DNA from: Siphonodentalium dalli
Lineage: Eukaryota; Mollusca; Scaphopoda; Gadilida; Siphonodentaliidae
Length of the DNA stretch: 64,000 bases
Direction of reading: 5' to 3'
Assembly: GCA_032622095.1 (NCBI GenBank)
Contig: CP136066.1
Location: 113,173,319-113,237,318 of the forward strand
The notes under the pieces are model-generated. The model was not told the DNA's origin. It worked only from the letters and a program-made list of their open reading frames with translations, and made no database searches. Of the stretch, positions 11,006 to 22,535 are shown piece by piece (position 1 is the first letter of the stretch; each line of letters begins with the position of its first letter). Position numbers and translations under genes: made by a program.

Positions 11006-11713
11006 ATGCCCTGGTTAGTACGGAGTTTGACTGTCAATCAAAACTTGCAGGAATATACCATTACAAAGAAGGGGACTATCGTTTCAAACCAGATGAATTG
11101 GACTTAAGTCCAAATGAATTGGACTTAAGTCCAAATCAATTCACTAATTGGACTTAAGTCCAAATAATTGGACTTAAGTCCAATTCATTTGGACTTAAGT
11201 CCAAATCAATTCGCTAATTGGACTTAAGTCCAATTCATTTGGACTTAAGTCCAATTCATTTGGACTTAAGTCCAATTATTTGGACTTAAGTCAAATTATT
11301 TGGACTTAAGTCCAAATAATTGGACTTAAGTCTAAATCAATCAAAAATGTGAAAACGGCTTGCCATAGTGGGCAAGCCATTTTTCTCCACCTGCGATTTT
11401 CCCCACTTAAGATTTTAATCGCAGCGTCTGCGGTGATACTTATGTTTCTAAGTATAGAACGGGAGATTATCTCAACATTCAACATCTAACCGTCGTATAC
11501 TGTAGCTATATTTCATGCCGGTGTCCCGATGCGGTTTATGTCTGATCTGTGATGATATATTCAAGTAAAACATTCTACTATCCTGGTAAGTCCCCCCCCC
11601 CCCCAAGCGGGGACGTGAGGAAAACCACCGCTGACATTACAAAGTGTCACTTCTTTTCGGCGACGTTATTACCTTAAATAGAGTATATTTGTTACAACGT
11701 CGTGTATCCCATT

Positions 11714-12058
11714 AAAGGCACGGGAGGCCTTAATTGTCGAAAATATTCATATTTGTTCCAAACACCGTAAACAGAAAAACATTAAAACGCATACAGTTTC
11801 GTTCATATATACCATGACCATCGCGTAAACAGCATGTTATCATAAAGATCTACTATATTTTACCTAAGCAAGAGGCTGATTGTGTTACAGAAGACAGCAC
11901 AATGCTACTGGCTAATCACACACAAATGGTATAAACGCTCTTTATTAGCTCCATATCAGGAATTCACCAACAAAGAACGCTCTTTATTTTTACCATCATA
12001 ATATAAACAAACACCAGAAAAGTAACTTTTTATGCTTTTGTTTACATAACAATGGTCA
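11714..12058. repeat. ~340-bp dispersed repeat, inverted relative at 63215-63556
   Basis: Colinear in reverse complement with 63215-63556. Landmarks are aaaggcacg-gaggcctta, aacatgctgtttacgcgatgg, agaggctgattgtgttac, aaagaacgctcttta and aaacaccagaaaagtaac. Identity is high, so amplification was recent compared with the host duplication. No ORF or terminal repeats were found; the class is unknown. Confidence 0.8.
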
Positions 12059-12529
12059 AATACTAGGCCTAGCTAGCTGATAAAATGTGTGATACAATAT
12101 TAATAACTAGAACACATCCTTGTGGTCAGAGATCTGATAATAAACCTGAAAAACCTCAAATTAATATCGCATAGATCTGCCTATATATAAATCACCAGTT
12201 TTTAAGGCGTACACGACGGTATTGTGTCAATAGTTCAACAAATTATGTTTTATTGAACCCTGTGATTCGTCATTCATTCACTACAAGTAACATTATCGAC
12301 GTCTAACCCAATGCACATGATACACATGCAGGAACATTTACCAAGTACACATATGTAGTTACCACGGATACAACCGTATAAACCATACATTCCGTACAAT
12401 CGCTACAAGCCGAGCCTCTGATATGTATAGAAATGTACATGTGTGCATGATGTCACAAGTCAGGCATCGTGGCATGCATAGTCTATTATATAGAGCTATG
12501 CAAAGAAGGTATACACGCAAACGCGTAGG

Positions 12530-12707
12530 GTTCCTTATTGCGTATATGTTCCCTATTCCGAAATACTCTATTCCGCAGGTTCTCTATTCTGAAGATTCTT
12601 AATTCCGAAGGTTCTTTATTCGAAAATATCAGGATGGTTCTATATTCCGAAGGTTCTTTATTCCGAAAATGTTCTATTCTGACGGTACCCCCCCCCCCCC
12701 CCCCCCC
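12530..12707. repeat. 15-17-bp minisatellite plus poly-C tract
   Basis: About nine degenerate copies of gttctttattccgaa are followed by a ~20-base C run. The same array is at 18548-18686 in the duplicated copy. Confidence 0.8.
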
Positions 12708-13599
12708 ATTATAAAATGGAATGGAAAATACTATTATCACAGAACATTCCTAATACACCCAAAGTGAGACTTTATATTCTAATTTTGGTGACTGAAGACA
12801 AATGCTATGGTACAACTCGCATGTGGGTTCGTCGCCCGTCGATTGGTCGATATTAAAGACCTTTCGCAAAATCACTATTGCGATTACTGATAGGATATAT
12901 TGTCCTAGTAAGGTGGACACCATCACAACTTACAAAAGATGGTTAATAGGTGAGACGGTATATGCCCCACTATACTCAGTTACACATATATTTGATGGAA
13001 AAAGTAATGTGTGTCTCTTTCAGATCCCATGTTCATATCCGTGTGTTATACACCACAAGTATAATGTTTGTGTGTCCCCAAGCATATTTCGTCTCACATA
13101 AGAACCACCGTGAGTAAAGATAGATTTTTGTGTGCCATATACTGGCAGGCTATTGTCCATATCCGTAATCGTAATCGTGATTTTGCGAAAGGTCTCTATT
13201 CTGCAATGTAGTTAATGATTGAGTCACATGCACTGCTAGCTGAGAGTGATAACGACGCCGTTATATATATTATAGTCGTCGTTTAGTCCCCTCTAAGATC
13301 CTCCACTTTCCACGCCGTCTTGGTGCATGTTCGCGGGAATCGCCTGCAACGCCATTAATTTCCAAAGTGTCTCGGTAGGACCTTTAGATGACTCACATAA
13401 AGCCAGAATTTCCCTCTCTATTCTCTAAAAACTGTACATAACATCATTCTGTGAATGCCCATCGAGTGCAAAATGTAGCACCCGATTAAATTTTAACCAA
13501 ACCACTCCAATATGATATCCAGGAACATGTTTACCAATTTTTCAATTGGAAGAAAACTTCACAAAATTGACAGAAAACAACTGAAAATATATTATACTA

Positions 13600-15185
13600 G
13601 CCGATGAGCCCGACGTTGTCCGGGCTATTCAAAAACCAAATTTCAATCCGGGCTATTCAAAAGCCAAATTTCAAGTCGATAGCTCCACCCGTTTCCGAGA
13701 TCTGGTCTGCGCATGCGCGAAGTTTGCGTCGCACGGGCTCGGCGACCCGATAAAATTCGTTTCCGGGGCAAGATACATTCACATACCAAATTTCATGTCG
13801 ATAGCTCCACCCGTTTCCGAGATCTGGTCTGCGCATGCGCGAAGCTGGCGTCGCACGGGCTCGGCGACCCGATAAAATTCATATCCGGGGCAAGATACAT
13901 TCACATAGCGAATTTCAAGTCGATAGCTCCACCCGTTTCCGAGATCTCGTCTGCGCATGCGCTGCACGGGCGTCGCACGGGCTCGCCAATACGACAACGA
14001 CGACCGCCTGCTCAAACTACACACACGTACCAAGTTTCGTCCCGATAGGTCGAGAATCGTAGATTTGTATTAATGACAGACAAACAGACAGACAAACAGA
14101 CAGACAGAGGTCTTCAAAATATATATGAGAATAGCCGATGAGCCCGACGTTGTCCGGGCTATTCATCCGGGCTATTCAAAAACCAAATTTCAAGTCGATA
14201 GCTCTACCCGTTTCCGAGATCTGGTCTGCGCATGCGCGAAGCTGGCGTCGCACGGGCTCGGCGACCAAATAAAATTCGTATCCGGGGCAAGATACATTCA
14301 CATACCAAATTTCAAGTCAATAGCTCCACCCGTTTGCGAGATCTCGTCTGCGCATGCGCGAAGCTGGCGTCGCACTGGCTCGGCGACCCGATAAAATTCG
14401 TATCCGGGGCAAGATACATTCACGTAGCAAATTTCAAGTCGATAGCTCCACCCGTTTCCGAGATCTCGTCTGCGCATGCGCGAAGCGGGCGCCGCACGGG
14501 CTCGCCAATACGACAACGTCCACCGCCTGGTCAAACTACACACACGTACCAAGTTTCGTCCCGATCGGTCGAGAATCGTAGATTTGTATTAATGACAGAC
14601 AAACAAACAGACAGACAAGCAGACAGAGGTCTTCAAAATATATATGAGACTAGCCGATGAGCCCGACGTTGTACGGGCTATTCAAAAACCAAATTTCAAG
14701 TCGATAGCTCTACCCAGCCCGAAATTTCAAGTCGATAGCTCTACCCGTTTCCGAGATCTGGTCTGCGCATGCACGAAGCTGGCGTCGCACGGGCTCGGCG
14801 ACCCGATAAAATTCGCATCCGGGGCAAGATACATTCACATACCAAATTTCAAGTCGATAGCTCCACCCGTTTCCGAGATCTCGTCGGCGCATGCGCGAAG
14901 CTGGCGTCGCACGGGCTCGGCGACCCGATAAAAGTCGTATCCGGGGCAAGATACAATCACATACCAAATTTCAAGTCGATAGCTCCACCCGTTTCCGAGA
15001 TCTCGTCTGCGCATGCGCGAAGCGGGCGCCGCACGGGCCCGCCAATACGACAACGTCGACCGCCTGCTCAAACTACACACACGTACCAAGTTTCTTCTCG
15101 ATCGGTCGTGAATCGTAGATTTGTATAAATGACAGACAAACATACAGACAGACAGACAGACAGAGGTCTTCAAAATATATATGAG
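13600..15185. repeat. 122-bp monomer array in three ~520-537-bp higher-order units
   Basis: Each higher-order unit runs tagccgatgagcccgacgtt, two to three 122-bp monomers, a cgacaacg-accgcctg block, ccaagtttcgtcccgat, then a (gaca)n microsatellite and tcttcaaaatatatatgaga. Monomers begin gcgcatgcgcgaagctggcg. Unit starts are 519 and 537 bp apart. The monomers are GC-rich compared with the flanks and open in several frames on both strands. These frames (for example MREAGVARARRPDKI) are read-through of the repeat and are not gene products. An inverted relative is at 60920-61415. Confidence 0.85.
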
Positions 15186-15671
15186 ATGTTGTAAAAAAGA
15201 ATATACTGATGGCAGGTTTTGTATACAAATTTATGACACTTACTTTTCAACAAAAATCTGACTATGTGCGCATATACATGTAAAACAGTTATAGAAGTTC
15301 CGGTGTCGGTGTGTCTGGACCACCCGGTGCGTGACAGGGATGGAGGGTATTTTGTACCGACATAGCGAGTTGTCCAATTATAAGTTAATATAACAATATT
15401 GAAATCACAATGTGTAATTTCGTTTCATGCTTGCACCCTTGTTATTGTTCTCATGCACAGTTATATATCGCACACTTTTTTTGTTCATATATGTGCTTAC
15501 ATGTGTTCTTATAAATATTCGAGTTATTTTGGAGGAATAAAAGATAAATGAAATTATATATAAACCCTGTGTATTTATTACACACTTGTTCTTAGAATTA
15601 CAGTGTTCCTGCATGTTGTCCCATATTTACAAATCCGTATGGCGTTCCATACGCACCCGGCCCGAAACGGT

Positions 15672-15679
15672 TGACGTCA
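15672..15679. promoter_or_regulatory. Full CRE palindrome
   Basis: TGACGTCA, followed by a half site ttgacgtaaa. No recognised gene starts nearby. It is one of five perfect CREs in the window (also 17177, 34258, 35055 and 43478). Confidence 0.3.
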
Positions 15680-15833
15680 GTTGACGTAAATAACGTTCCC
15701 ATCGACCATGAAACATGAACTATAAAATAAAAGCACCAACATACATGACAAAACAAGCCCACTGTGTGCCTGGATAAACCTTGTAAGTCTTCTTTATTAT
15801 TTACGGATTTCAGGGCGAGTTGCGTGTAACAAA

Positions 15834-15990
15834 CACAGAACGACGCGTGTGTTAATGGGTTTGTCGGTACTGTACTTGTGCCATATATAGCGGAAGGATA
15901 TAACTCGATGCTGCGCCCCTCGTTCTATCATTCCATGCTTGCACTCGTGTCGTATCAACAAACCCATTAACACAATCGTGTCGTTCTGTG
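15834..15990. repeat. Foldback with ~32-bp arms
   Basis: The left arm cacagaacgacgcgtgtgtt..gggtttgt (15834-15864) is matched inverted by acaaacccattaacaca..gttctgtg (15958-15990). The loop is about 93 bp. There is no coding content; it is probably a small foldback transposon. Confidence 0.65.
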
Positions 15991-16248
15991 TATATATTGG
16001 GACCCCTCTCCGTGCGTTGTGCACGTGCGTATAATATAACTTTGCAGCAAACACAAAAAAGGCACCACATATATCACCCTGGATATATGTTATTTTCGTC
16101 ATCAATTTTATATGTGTGTAGATTTTAATGGGAGACGGGCAGATATAAGTTTCAAAAACATGTGCCCAGATCCCTTTTGTAATATTATGTTACAATAATA
16201 TATGTCGGAACAAAAAATATAACTTAGACTTGAGAACTGTGTGCCCCT

Positions 16249-16599
16249 TTAACCCTTTACCCAACAGAAGGGCCCTGTGCCAATGCATTCTCTTATATAT
16301 GCGAGTCGACCATAGGTCGCCTCGCATATATAAGAGAATGCATAATTGGCTTAACACATTAAAAACAATTTTAGGCCAATGCATTCTCTTATATATGCGA
16401 GGCGACCTATATATGGTCGACTCGCATATATAAGAGAATGCATTGGCACAGGGCTAACTGTAACTATCACAATGTGGTCAAGGAGCCGGTTCCAATGATA
16501 TCCATATTTGTATGGTTCTATTGAGACAGACCGAAGATATTTTAGGCTGTTGAAGCTTTATTTGGCCGGTTTTGGCCGTTTTGTTGGGTAAAGGGTTAA
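16249..16599. mobile_element. piggyBac-like MITE, copy 3
   Basis: TTAA borders, CCCTTTACCCAAC ends and two hairpins at about 16279-16350 and 16375-16447. The spacer between the hairpins is shortened compared with copies 1 and 2. Small insertions in the palindromes (aatt, tata) show independent drift. Confidence 0.8.
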
Positions 16600-16815
16600 T
16601 GTCTCGCTCCAGGAATATCGCGGCTGTGAACACATTACGCCCCCTGTGTGTTTCGACCCGCTTCTGGATAGGAGCACATAATTACAATGTGGGGATATTG
16701 CATAAATGGCGACGGGACACCTCTGGGAATTTGAATCCATTACATAACAAATTTAAGCATGCAAATAGATCGCAATGATGAACTGCTTTTTGTCACTAGG
16801 TCTCGACACACGCTA

Positions 16816-17066
16816 ATCATCAATAGCTGATGGTTGATTATAGTTCATATCATCCACATATGCCTTCGCAGAGTTATATTGAACTTGGGAATTGTTTCTT
16901 GTGTATATTTTTTCGCTGTCTATTTTCTCATACAATTGGCAATATCTTAGGTGCAAACGTCCAGTGCATACGCACTCTGTACCGTTGCAGTTAATTAAAC
17001 GACCCAAGTACCAACGATTCCACATATATATCCTGGATCGTTCATAAAATTGTTCTGCTGTGGAAG
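16816..17066 (-). other. Unassigned possible terminal coding exon
   Basis: An open minus-strand frame of about 80 codons ends TAG. It includes STAEQFYERSRIYMWNRW, LINCNGTECVCTGRL, LRYCQLYEKIDSEK and ends SAIDD. Four cysteines and an N-x-T site (NGT) would suit an extracellular region. No family is recognised. The upstream ~55 bases (17045-17100) recur at 18764-18830 where the frame is broken, so a duplicated and decayed gene end is possible. It may equally be noncoding. Confidence 0.3.
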
Positions 17067-17458
17067 TATCTTCAGTTTATATCTTGATATTGGCAAGCCC
17101 TCGCTTCTCTTAGAATTTCAAAATAAGTGATTTAAAAAAACGGCGCTTGAAATCTATTCCACTTCTCTTACCACGATGACGTCATTTCCCGAGTCGCGAC
17201 GGAAATAGCCGATTCAAAAATGAATATTGTAAACAAACAAGTCGTTTTCTTCAAATGGATGGAAATAGTATTTTTTTTTTTTTATATATTAAAAATGCGA
17301 ACAAACTGGACAGTATACATGTTATACACCTTATTTAGCATGAGTTAAGCCATATTTAGATAGATTGGAGCTAAATTAATTGCATATTTCAGCTGGTCTT
17401 TAATGTATATAGCCCAATTGCAGTGCGGGACAGTCACAACTCTATAGTTACAGGACAC

Positions 17459-18740
17459 ACATTAGGTATCTAAGTATGGTACGGGAGATTATCTCAACAT
17501 TCAACATATAAACGGTGTATACTTTGTATATAGCTATATTTCATGTCGACGTCCCGATGCGGTTGATGTCTGATCTGTGATATATCCAAGTAAAACATTG
17601 TACTATCCTGGTAAGTCCCCCCCGCAAGCGGGGACGTGAGAAAATCCACCGCTAACATTACGAAGTGTCACTTCTGTTCGGCGACGTTATTACCTTAAAT
17701 AGAGTATATTTGTTACAATGTCGTGTATCCCATTAATGTTTAATAGTAGTACATTAGCGCGCTTTCGATTTTGCGAACTACAGGGCTATCCAAAACAATC
17801 TGCAAGAAATATAGGAACTTCTTCAACTTTTGCACTGACTATGCATGTATATGTCAAACTAACGTGGTTTAATAGAAAGATTCCGCTTGTAGCGCTTATA
17901 ATTCATTGATGTGCGAGTGCAGCTATATTAATAATTATATTTTAAATAACAGTTTGCTAATTGTGTGATTGTGCATAAATGTCATGTTGACCAATCGCTC
18001 TTTTAATGTTATCAGCTGTTAATGTTTCGAGACATGAACATTTATAAATGTCAAAAATGACTAGGCCTATAGCTAGCTGATAAAGTGTGTGATACAGTCA
18101 TATATAGCTAGAACAAATCCTTGCAGTCAGATCTGATAATAAAACCAGAAAAATCCCATACTGAATCAAGTTAATATCGCATAGATTTGCCTATAAATGA
18201 CCAGTTATTAAGGTGTACACGACGGTTTTGTGTCAATAATTCAACAATTGTTTTAATTATGTTTTATTAAAACTTGTGATTCGTCATTCACATGTATTAC
18301 AAGTAACATTATCGACATCTAACCAAATGCAAATGATACGTAGGAACATTTACCAAGTACACATGTATAGTTACCACGGATACACACGTAGAAACCCTAC
18401 ACTCCGTACAATCGCTAGAAACGGAGCCTCTGCAATTGATAGGCCTATGTATAGAAATGTACATGTGTGATGTCACAGGTCAGGCATCGTGGCATGCATA
18501 GTCTATTATATAGAACTATGCAAAGAAGGTATACACGCAAACGCGTAGGGTTCTTTATTCCGAATGTTCTCTATTCTGAAGATTCTTAATTCCGAATGTT
18601 CTTTATTCGAAAGTATCAGGATGGTTCTTTATTCCGAATGTTATTTATTCTGAAAATATTTTATTCTGAAGGTTCCTTATTTCCAAGAGATATCAGAATC
18701 TATATATTTTATTAACCACCACGCCCCCCCCCCCATTATA
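17459..18740. repeat. Segmental duplication, copy B
   Basis: Direct partner of 11436-12740. Its unmatched middle is 17735-18055. Identity is highest at 18060-18545 (pairing with 12060-12525). Confidence 0.8.
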
Positions 18741-18801
18741 AAATTATATATAGCCTGGCTTGTTAATAAAATTATTCTGCTGTGGAAGAATCTAAACATC
18801 G

Positions 18802-19026
18802 TCAGTTTATATCTTGATATTGGCAAGCGACCCTTATCTTCCAGGAAACTGGTTGAATAAAACATGTATATTTGACTGAGCTGGCCCAACGAGAGTTAGT
18901 CATGTGTAAGAAGAATGTCGAAAACACAATTGATGGTATAAAGTGCCATATAGCAGCTATGTTCTGATCTTCAATCGGCCTGAGCTCCAACATATACGTC
19001 GAGGGTTGAATAGATGAATCTACCAT
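18802..19026 (-). other. Unassigned ATG-initiated frame
   Basis: Seventy-four codons from ATG, with one hydrophobic stretch (AAIWHFIPSIVFSTFFLHM). Its 3' part, the ccaatatcaagatataaact block, is shared with the sequence just upstream of the 16816-17066 frame. No family is recognised. It could be an exon or chance. Confidence 0.2.
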
Positions 19027-19029
19027 TGT

Positions 19030-22000
19030 CTACATTTGTACACATTTGCGGTGTTCTAAACACCAAAAGTATGGACATTTCCAAGAAAATTGCAAGAGTG
19101 TAGCGGCTCGAACGACGTTAAACTTTGTCACTCAATAATTCAGTCACTCATTCTTTCATTCCTTCATATATTCATTCATTGAGTAATCAATCACCCTTTC
19201 ACCTATTCACCCGATCTTTCATGCACGCACTCGTGTATAGATTTCACTCGACCAAATGCACGATCTGGTGACTGTGCTCGGCAGATAAGTCGAATAAATA
19301 ATTGATAGGTTTAATGACTTGTTCCCAATTCTCGATCAACTGGTTGAATGAAATACTCCTATGTTCGATTAGAGATCAACGTACACATTTGTAAAGGCAG
19401 GCATTTGATTGATTGTATGCAAAGAATGACGTAACTGATGGAATACCAGCAGATCATTAATAAAATGAATTGCATGTTCCATTTGGTGATTGCATTTATG
19501 TCAAATTATTTGTATAATTATGTAAGAAGTTACTCTGTCTGCATATATATGTATTTGGATGGAGCGAACTTATTCCCTAAATATCTATAAAACAATTGTA
19601 TATCTATAAATAAAGTGAATTCGTCGAGTAAGAATGTGGGGTGAAGGAGAAGTTATCTCGATCTTTTCGACCATCCCGGGCGCTTAATTGCGCCCAACAA
19701 CTACTCTCTCCCAATAAGACATTTTTCGCAACATGCATAAATTTTGTTCCAGTTTGTCTTCCTTGTGTTTGTTTAGTGTGGTTTTACCTTTAGATACTGT
19801 ATGTGTGTTCGAATAAAAGGTATATAGGGAATAGGGTTATCTATAACTGCAAACCAACCACAACTTGTCTCCCGACCCTGACTCTGTGAACCCCTCGTAC
19901 CGCAGTGAACATTAGTCACATGTATCCCATTTCTAACATTTTGGCTATCCCTTGACGAGCTTGTCTAGACGATGGTGCGAAACATCTCGACGGACGCCTC
20001 TCGTTTAAAAACGACGCTAATTTGACATTGGTTAGACTGACGCTTCCGTGTATGTAACCCACAAATGAGTCCTAATTAGATTTCGCATGGAGACAGATAT
20101 ACTCTAGGGATGACCAAACGTAATGGTGATGCCGAACCAGTTCTAAGGACATTCCAAATAGATGCAGGTTAATTCCTTATATTGTGGTGAGTCCGAGGTT
20201 ACTGTTCTTTGCCGACAGACATTTTTTAAAACACGGATTACAGAATACAAGGTAGAGTTATTTCCCTCTAACTGCGCTGAGTAAATAAATCGTCAGAGCA
20301 CTACATGTACCACGCAGTATGTTACCACCCGCCACTGTACCTGCAATACAAAGGTTTGATCAAACTCCATACAGCTCCCTCTACGCTATCGCTGCGATAT
20401 ACCACTGCCACAATGAGTGTACTTTGCAGACGATACATCTATTTTTACATATCGTCGCGGAACTGTATTTACTAATATTTAGTCACCTATTATCTTGTTT
20501 TGACCACCAAATTTTTTTTTAAGTATCTCAGCGGAGCGATGGGAGATAACTCTGCCTGGAGTTTGAAGTTTGATGTGTCGACATGTTTTCTTGGATGTGT
20601 CATTGCACTTTCGTTTTCCCTGTGGTGTGACACGGTGTTAATATTGGCTTTATCTTATGTTTACCTCAAACCTTTAAGGTCAAAGTTAGCATGCAAAGTT
20701 TACATATTTCACAAATGATGACCGATTGAAAGCTACCGCGTGGAAAACTGGTGCTAACATGCGTGCACTAGTTGATCTCCACACGTTGTCTTGAATGCAA
20801 TTAGAAGCGGAAAAATAAAATACTGAGCATGCGCATAATTGAAAAGCCCAGCCCTGACAGTAAAATGAGTAGCTGAGTTCCGATTTGAAACCAGATGCCG
20901 GGCGTGACTATTGTTTTGTCTATATACATGTATATCGCGTATGCCAGGGTTATGTACTTTCTTGTTGGTTAATTTCAGCTTGTAGTGACAACCATCCATC
21001 TTGGCATTACTGTTATATAAATTAGTATTGGGTGCATATAGGTAACTGTACTTGGGTACATGTGTTGACCAAAACCTGTTCATCTGATAATATCTTTCGA
21101 GATCAATCATTATTCCTAACAATTAATGTCGTAAAAGGTGTGATTATGCCAGCAATGGTACCCGAATATTTCTAAATGTATGAAAACATTAGCACACCAA
21201 TAGCAATTTTAATAAGCTTGGTACTCCTAATACTATAGTTTCATCAATATGGGTACCCAAGTAGCCTAGATCATTTTATAATAATGATGTCAACACCAGC
21301 AACTGGAGTCATCTTTACAGAAGGCCAGCTACTCGTTTCCGTTTTTTTTCAGGACAACAACTTCACTCACGCCAATTATCTTCGTTTCTCTTGTAAAGTT
21401 CTATTGATGAGAGATAAGCAGTTCATGTCAGTTCGGCCAATGTGGACGGAAGGTCATTTGAGACCAGGCTATATGCATGCATATAGTTCACAGCATAGGA
21501 AAGGGGCTTATTAAGTTTTGTAACTTGTGGTCCAATTCACTTTGTATTATATTACAAATAAAATATGTTTAAAGTAAAGTAAAAAGTTCACATGTAATCG
21601 CATAATTTAAAATTACATGTGTATACTGGGAACAGCAATGAAGTTGATATAGGAATTGTATGTGTGATACCATCTCTTCCTTCAAACCATTTTACAACAT
21701 GTTCACAACGAATGTACTCACATAAATTATTTTCTCTGAAACATGTATATATGCTGCAACTCGAACGTGGAACGTATATTATATGGTTTCGAGAAAGGTT
21801 GATTACATCATGTGCAACCAAAACCAGGGCTATGTTAGCCTATGTACCTACGTCTTAAAGATGGTCTATCTCTTCCTATAACAAGTTTCTTACAGTTTCC
21901 TGGGTAAAAAATATTAAATATAAATCGGATATACTCCGGCCTGGAACGCTTCTGTCAATCAATGTTGATTTATTTCCAATTGTGTGCTATAATCAATTTG

Positions 22001-22535
22001 GAACATTTTACGGCTCGCCTTCGTTCGGAGTTTACCATATGATAAATCTATCTAAAAATTATTATAAAAATAGTAACGAAAAAATGCCCCCCCCCCCTTG
22101 GTTATAGCATTATATCAGAAAATATCGATATAAAATCAACATTAATTGATACAGGCGTTTCCGGACAGGTTTCTTCGACTAATATATATTATTTTATACA
22201 ACGGAATCTATATAAAACTTACTTTTGAGATGATAAAAGTGTTTAAGTGACTTTGTCACTAATTTTTGAGGTTGCAAAATTTGAACACCAAAAACTCCTT
22301 AGAAACAAATCTGACAGATATCGGGTTTTTAAAGTATCCGAAATGAGTTGCTGGGATAGTTGTTAGCTTGCTGATATATTTGGAAAATATAGAAAAAACG
22401 AATGTTGAAATTGCCAGGTGTGATATCGTTTATCATTTTCGAGCAAAAATATGATAGATTCCCGGTCTTGAAATCACTAAAAGCAACAATTGTGAATGAG
22501 GACACCTACTTATGGAACTATTCACACTATATATC
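19030..22535. other. Stretch without recognised features
   Basis: About 3.5 kb of AT-rich sequence. I see short frames only, a C run at 22086-22098 and poly(A)-signal-like AATAAA at 21558. No exon, RNA or transposon terminus could be supported. Confidence 0.5.

Larger units (their letters stand above)
9862..11422. mobile_element. Inverted-repeat element with arrays of a 16-bp palindrome and a tyrosine-recombinase fragment
   Basis: About 100 bp of near-identical inverted termini (9863-9960 and 11270-11368) begin ctatggcaagccgttttcac and run into repeats of TTGGACTTAAGTCCAA. I count 10 motif copies on the left and 11 on the right, mostly 20-21 bp apart. The direct 11-mer agcgtctgcgg lies at 9851-9861 and 11423-11433, a possible target duplication. 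The centre holds a minus-strand tyrosine recombinase C-terminus (10769-11005) and no DDE transposase. Tyrosine recombinases occur in Crypton and DIRS/Ngaro elements. DIRS elements have inverted terminal repeats, so a shortened DIRS-type or a novel Crypton-like element are the leading readings. Confidence 0.7.
11436..12740. repeat. Segmental duplication, copy A (pairs with 17459-18740)
   Basis: Shared order: ctaagtat..acgggagattatctcaacattcaac, ctatcctggtaagtccccc, gcggggacgtgag, gcgacgttattaccttaaatag, the 12060-12525 block and the ttctttattccgaa minisatellite. Copy A carries a ~340-bp dispersed repeat (about 11714-12058) where copy B has unrelated sequence. The two copies are direct and about 6 kb apart. 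I see no coding content. Confidence 0.8.

Noticed and set aside
9898-11335. Palindromes as a CRISPR or bacterial operator array
   Set aside because: The spacers are only 4-9 bp of similar AT sequence and the context is a eukaryotic inverted-repeat element.
13713-15128. Arginine-rich proteins such as MREAGVARARRPDKI
   Set aside because: They are frames through the 122-bp repeat, present on both strands and in several phases, with no start context or domain.
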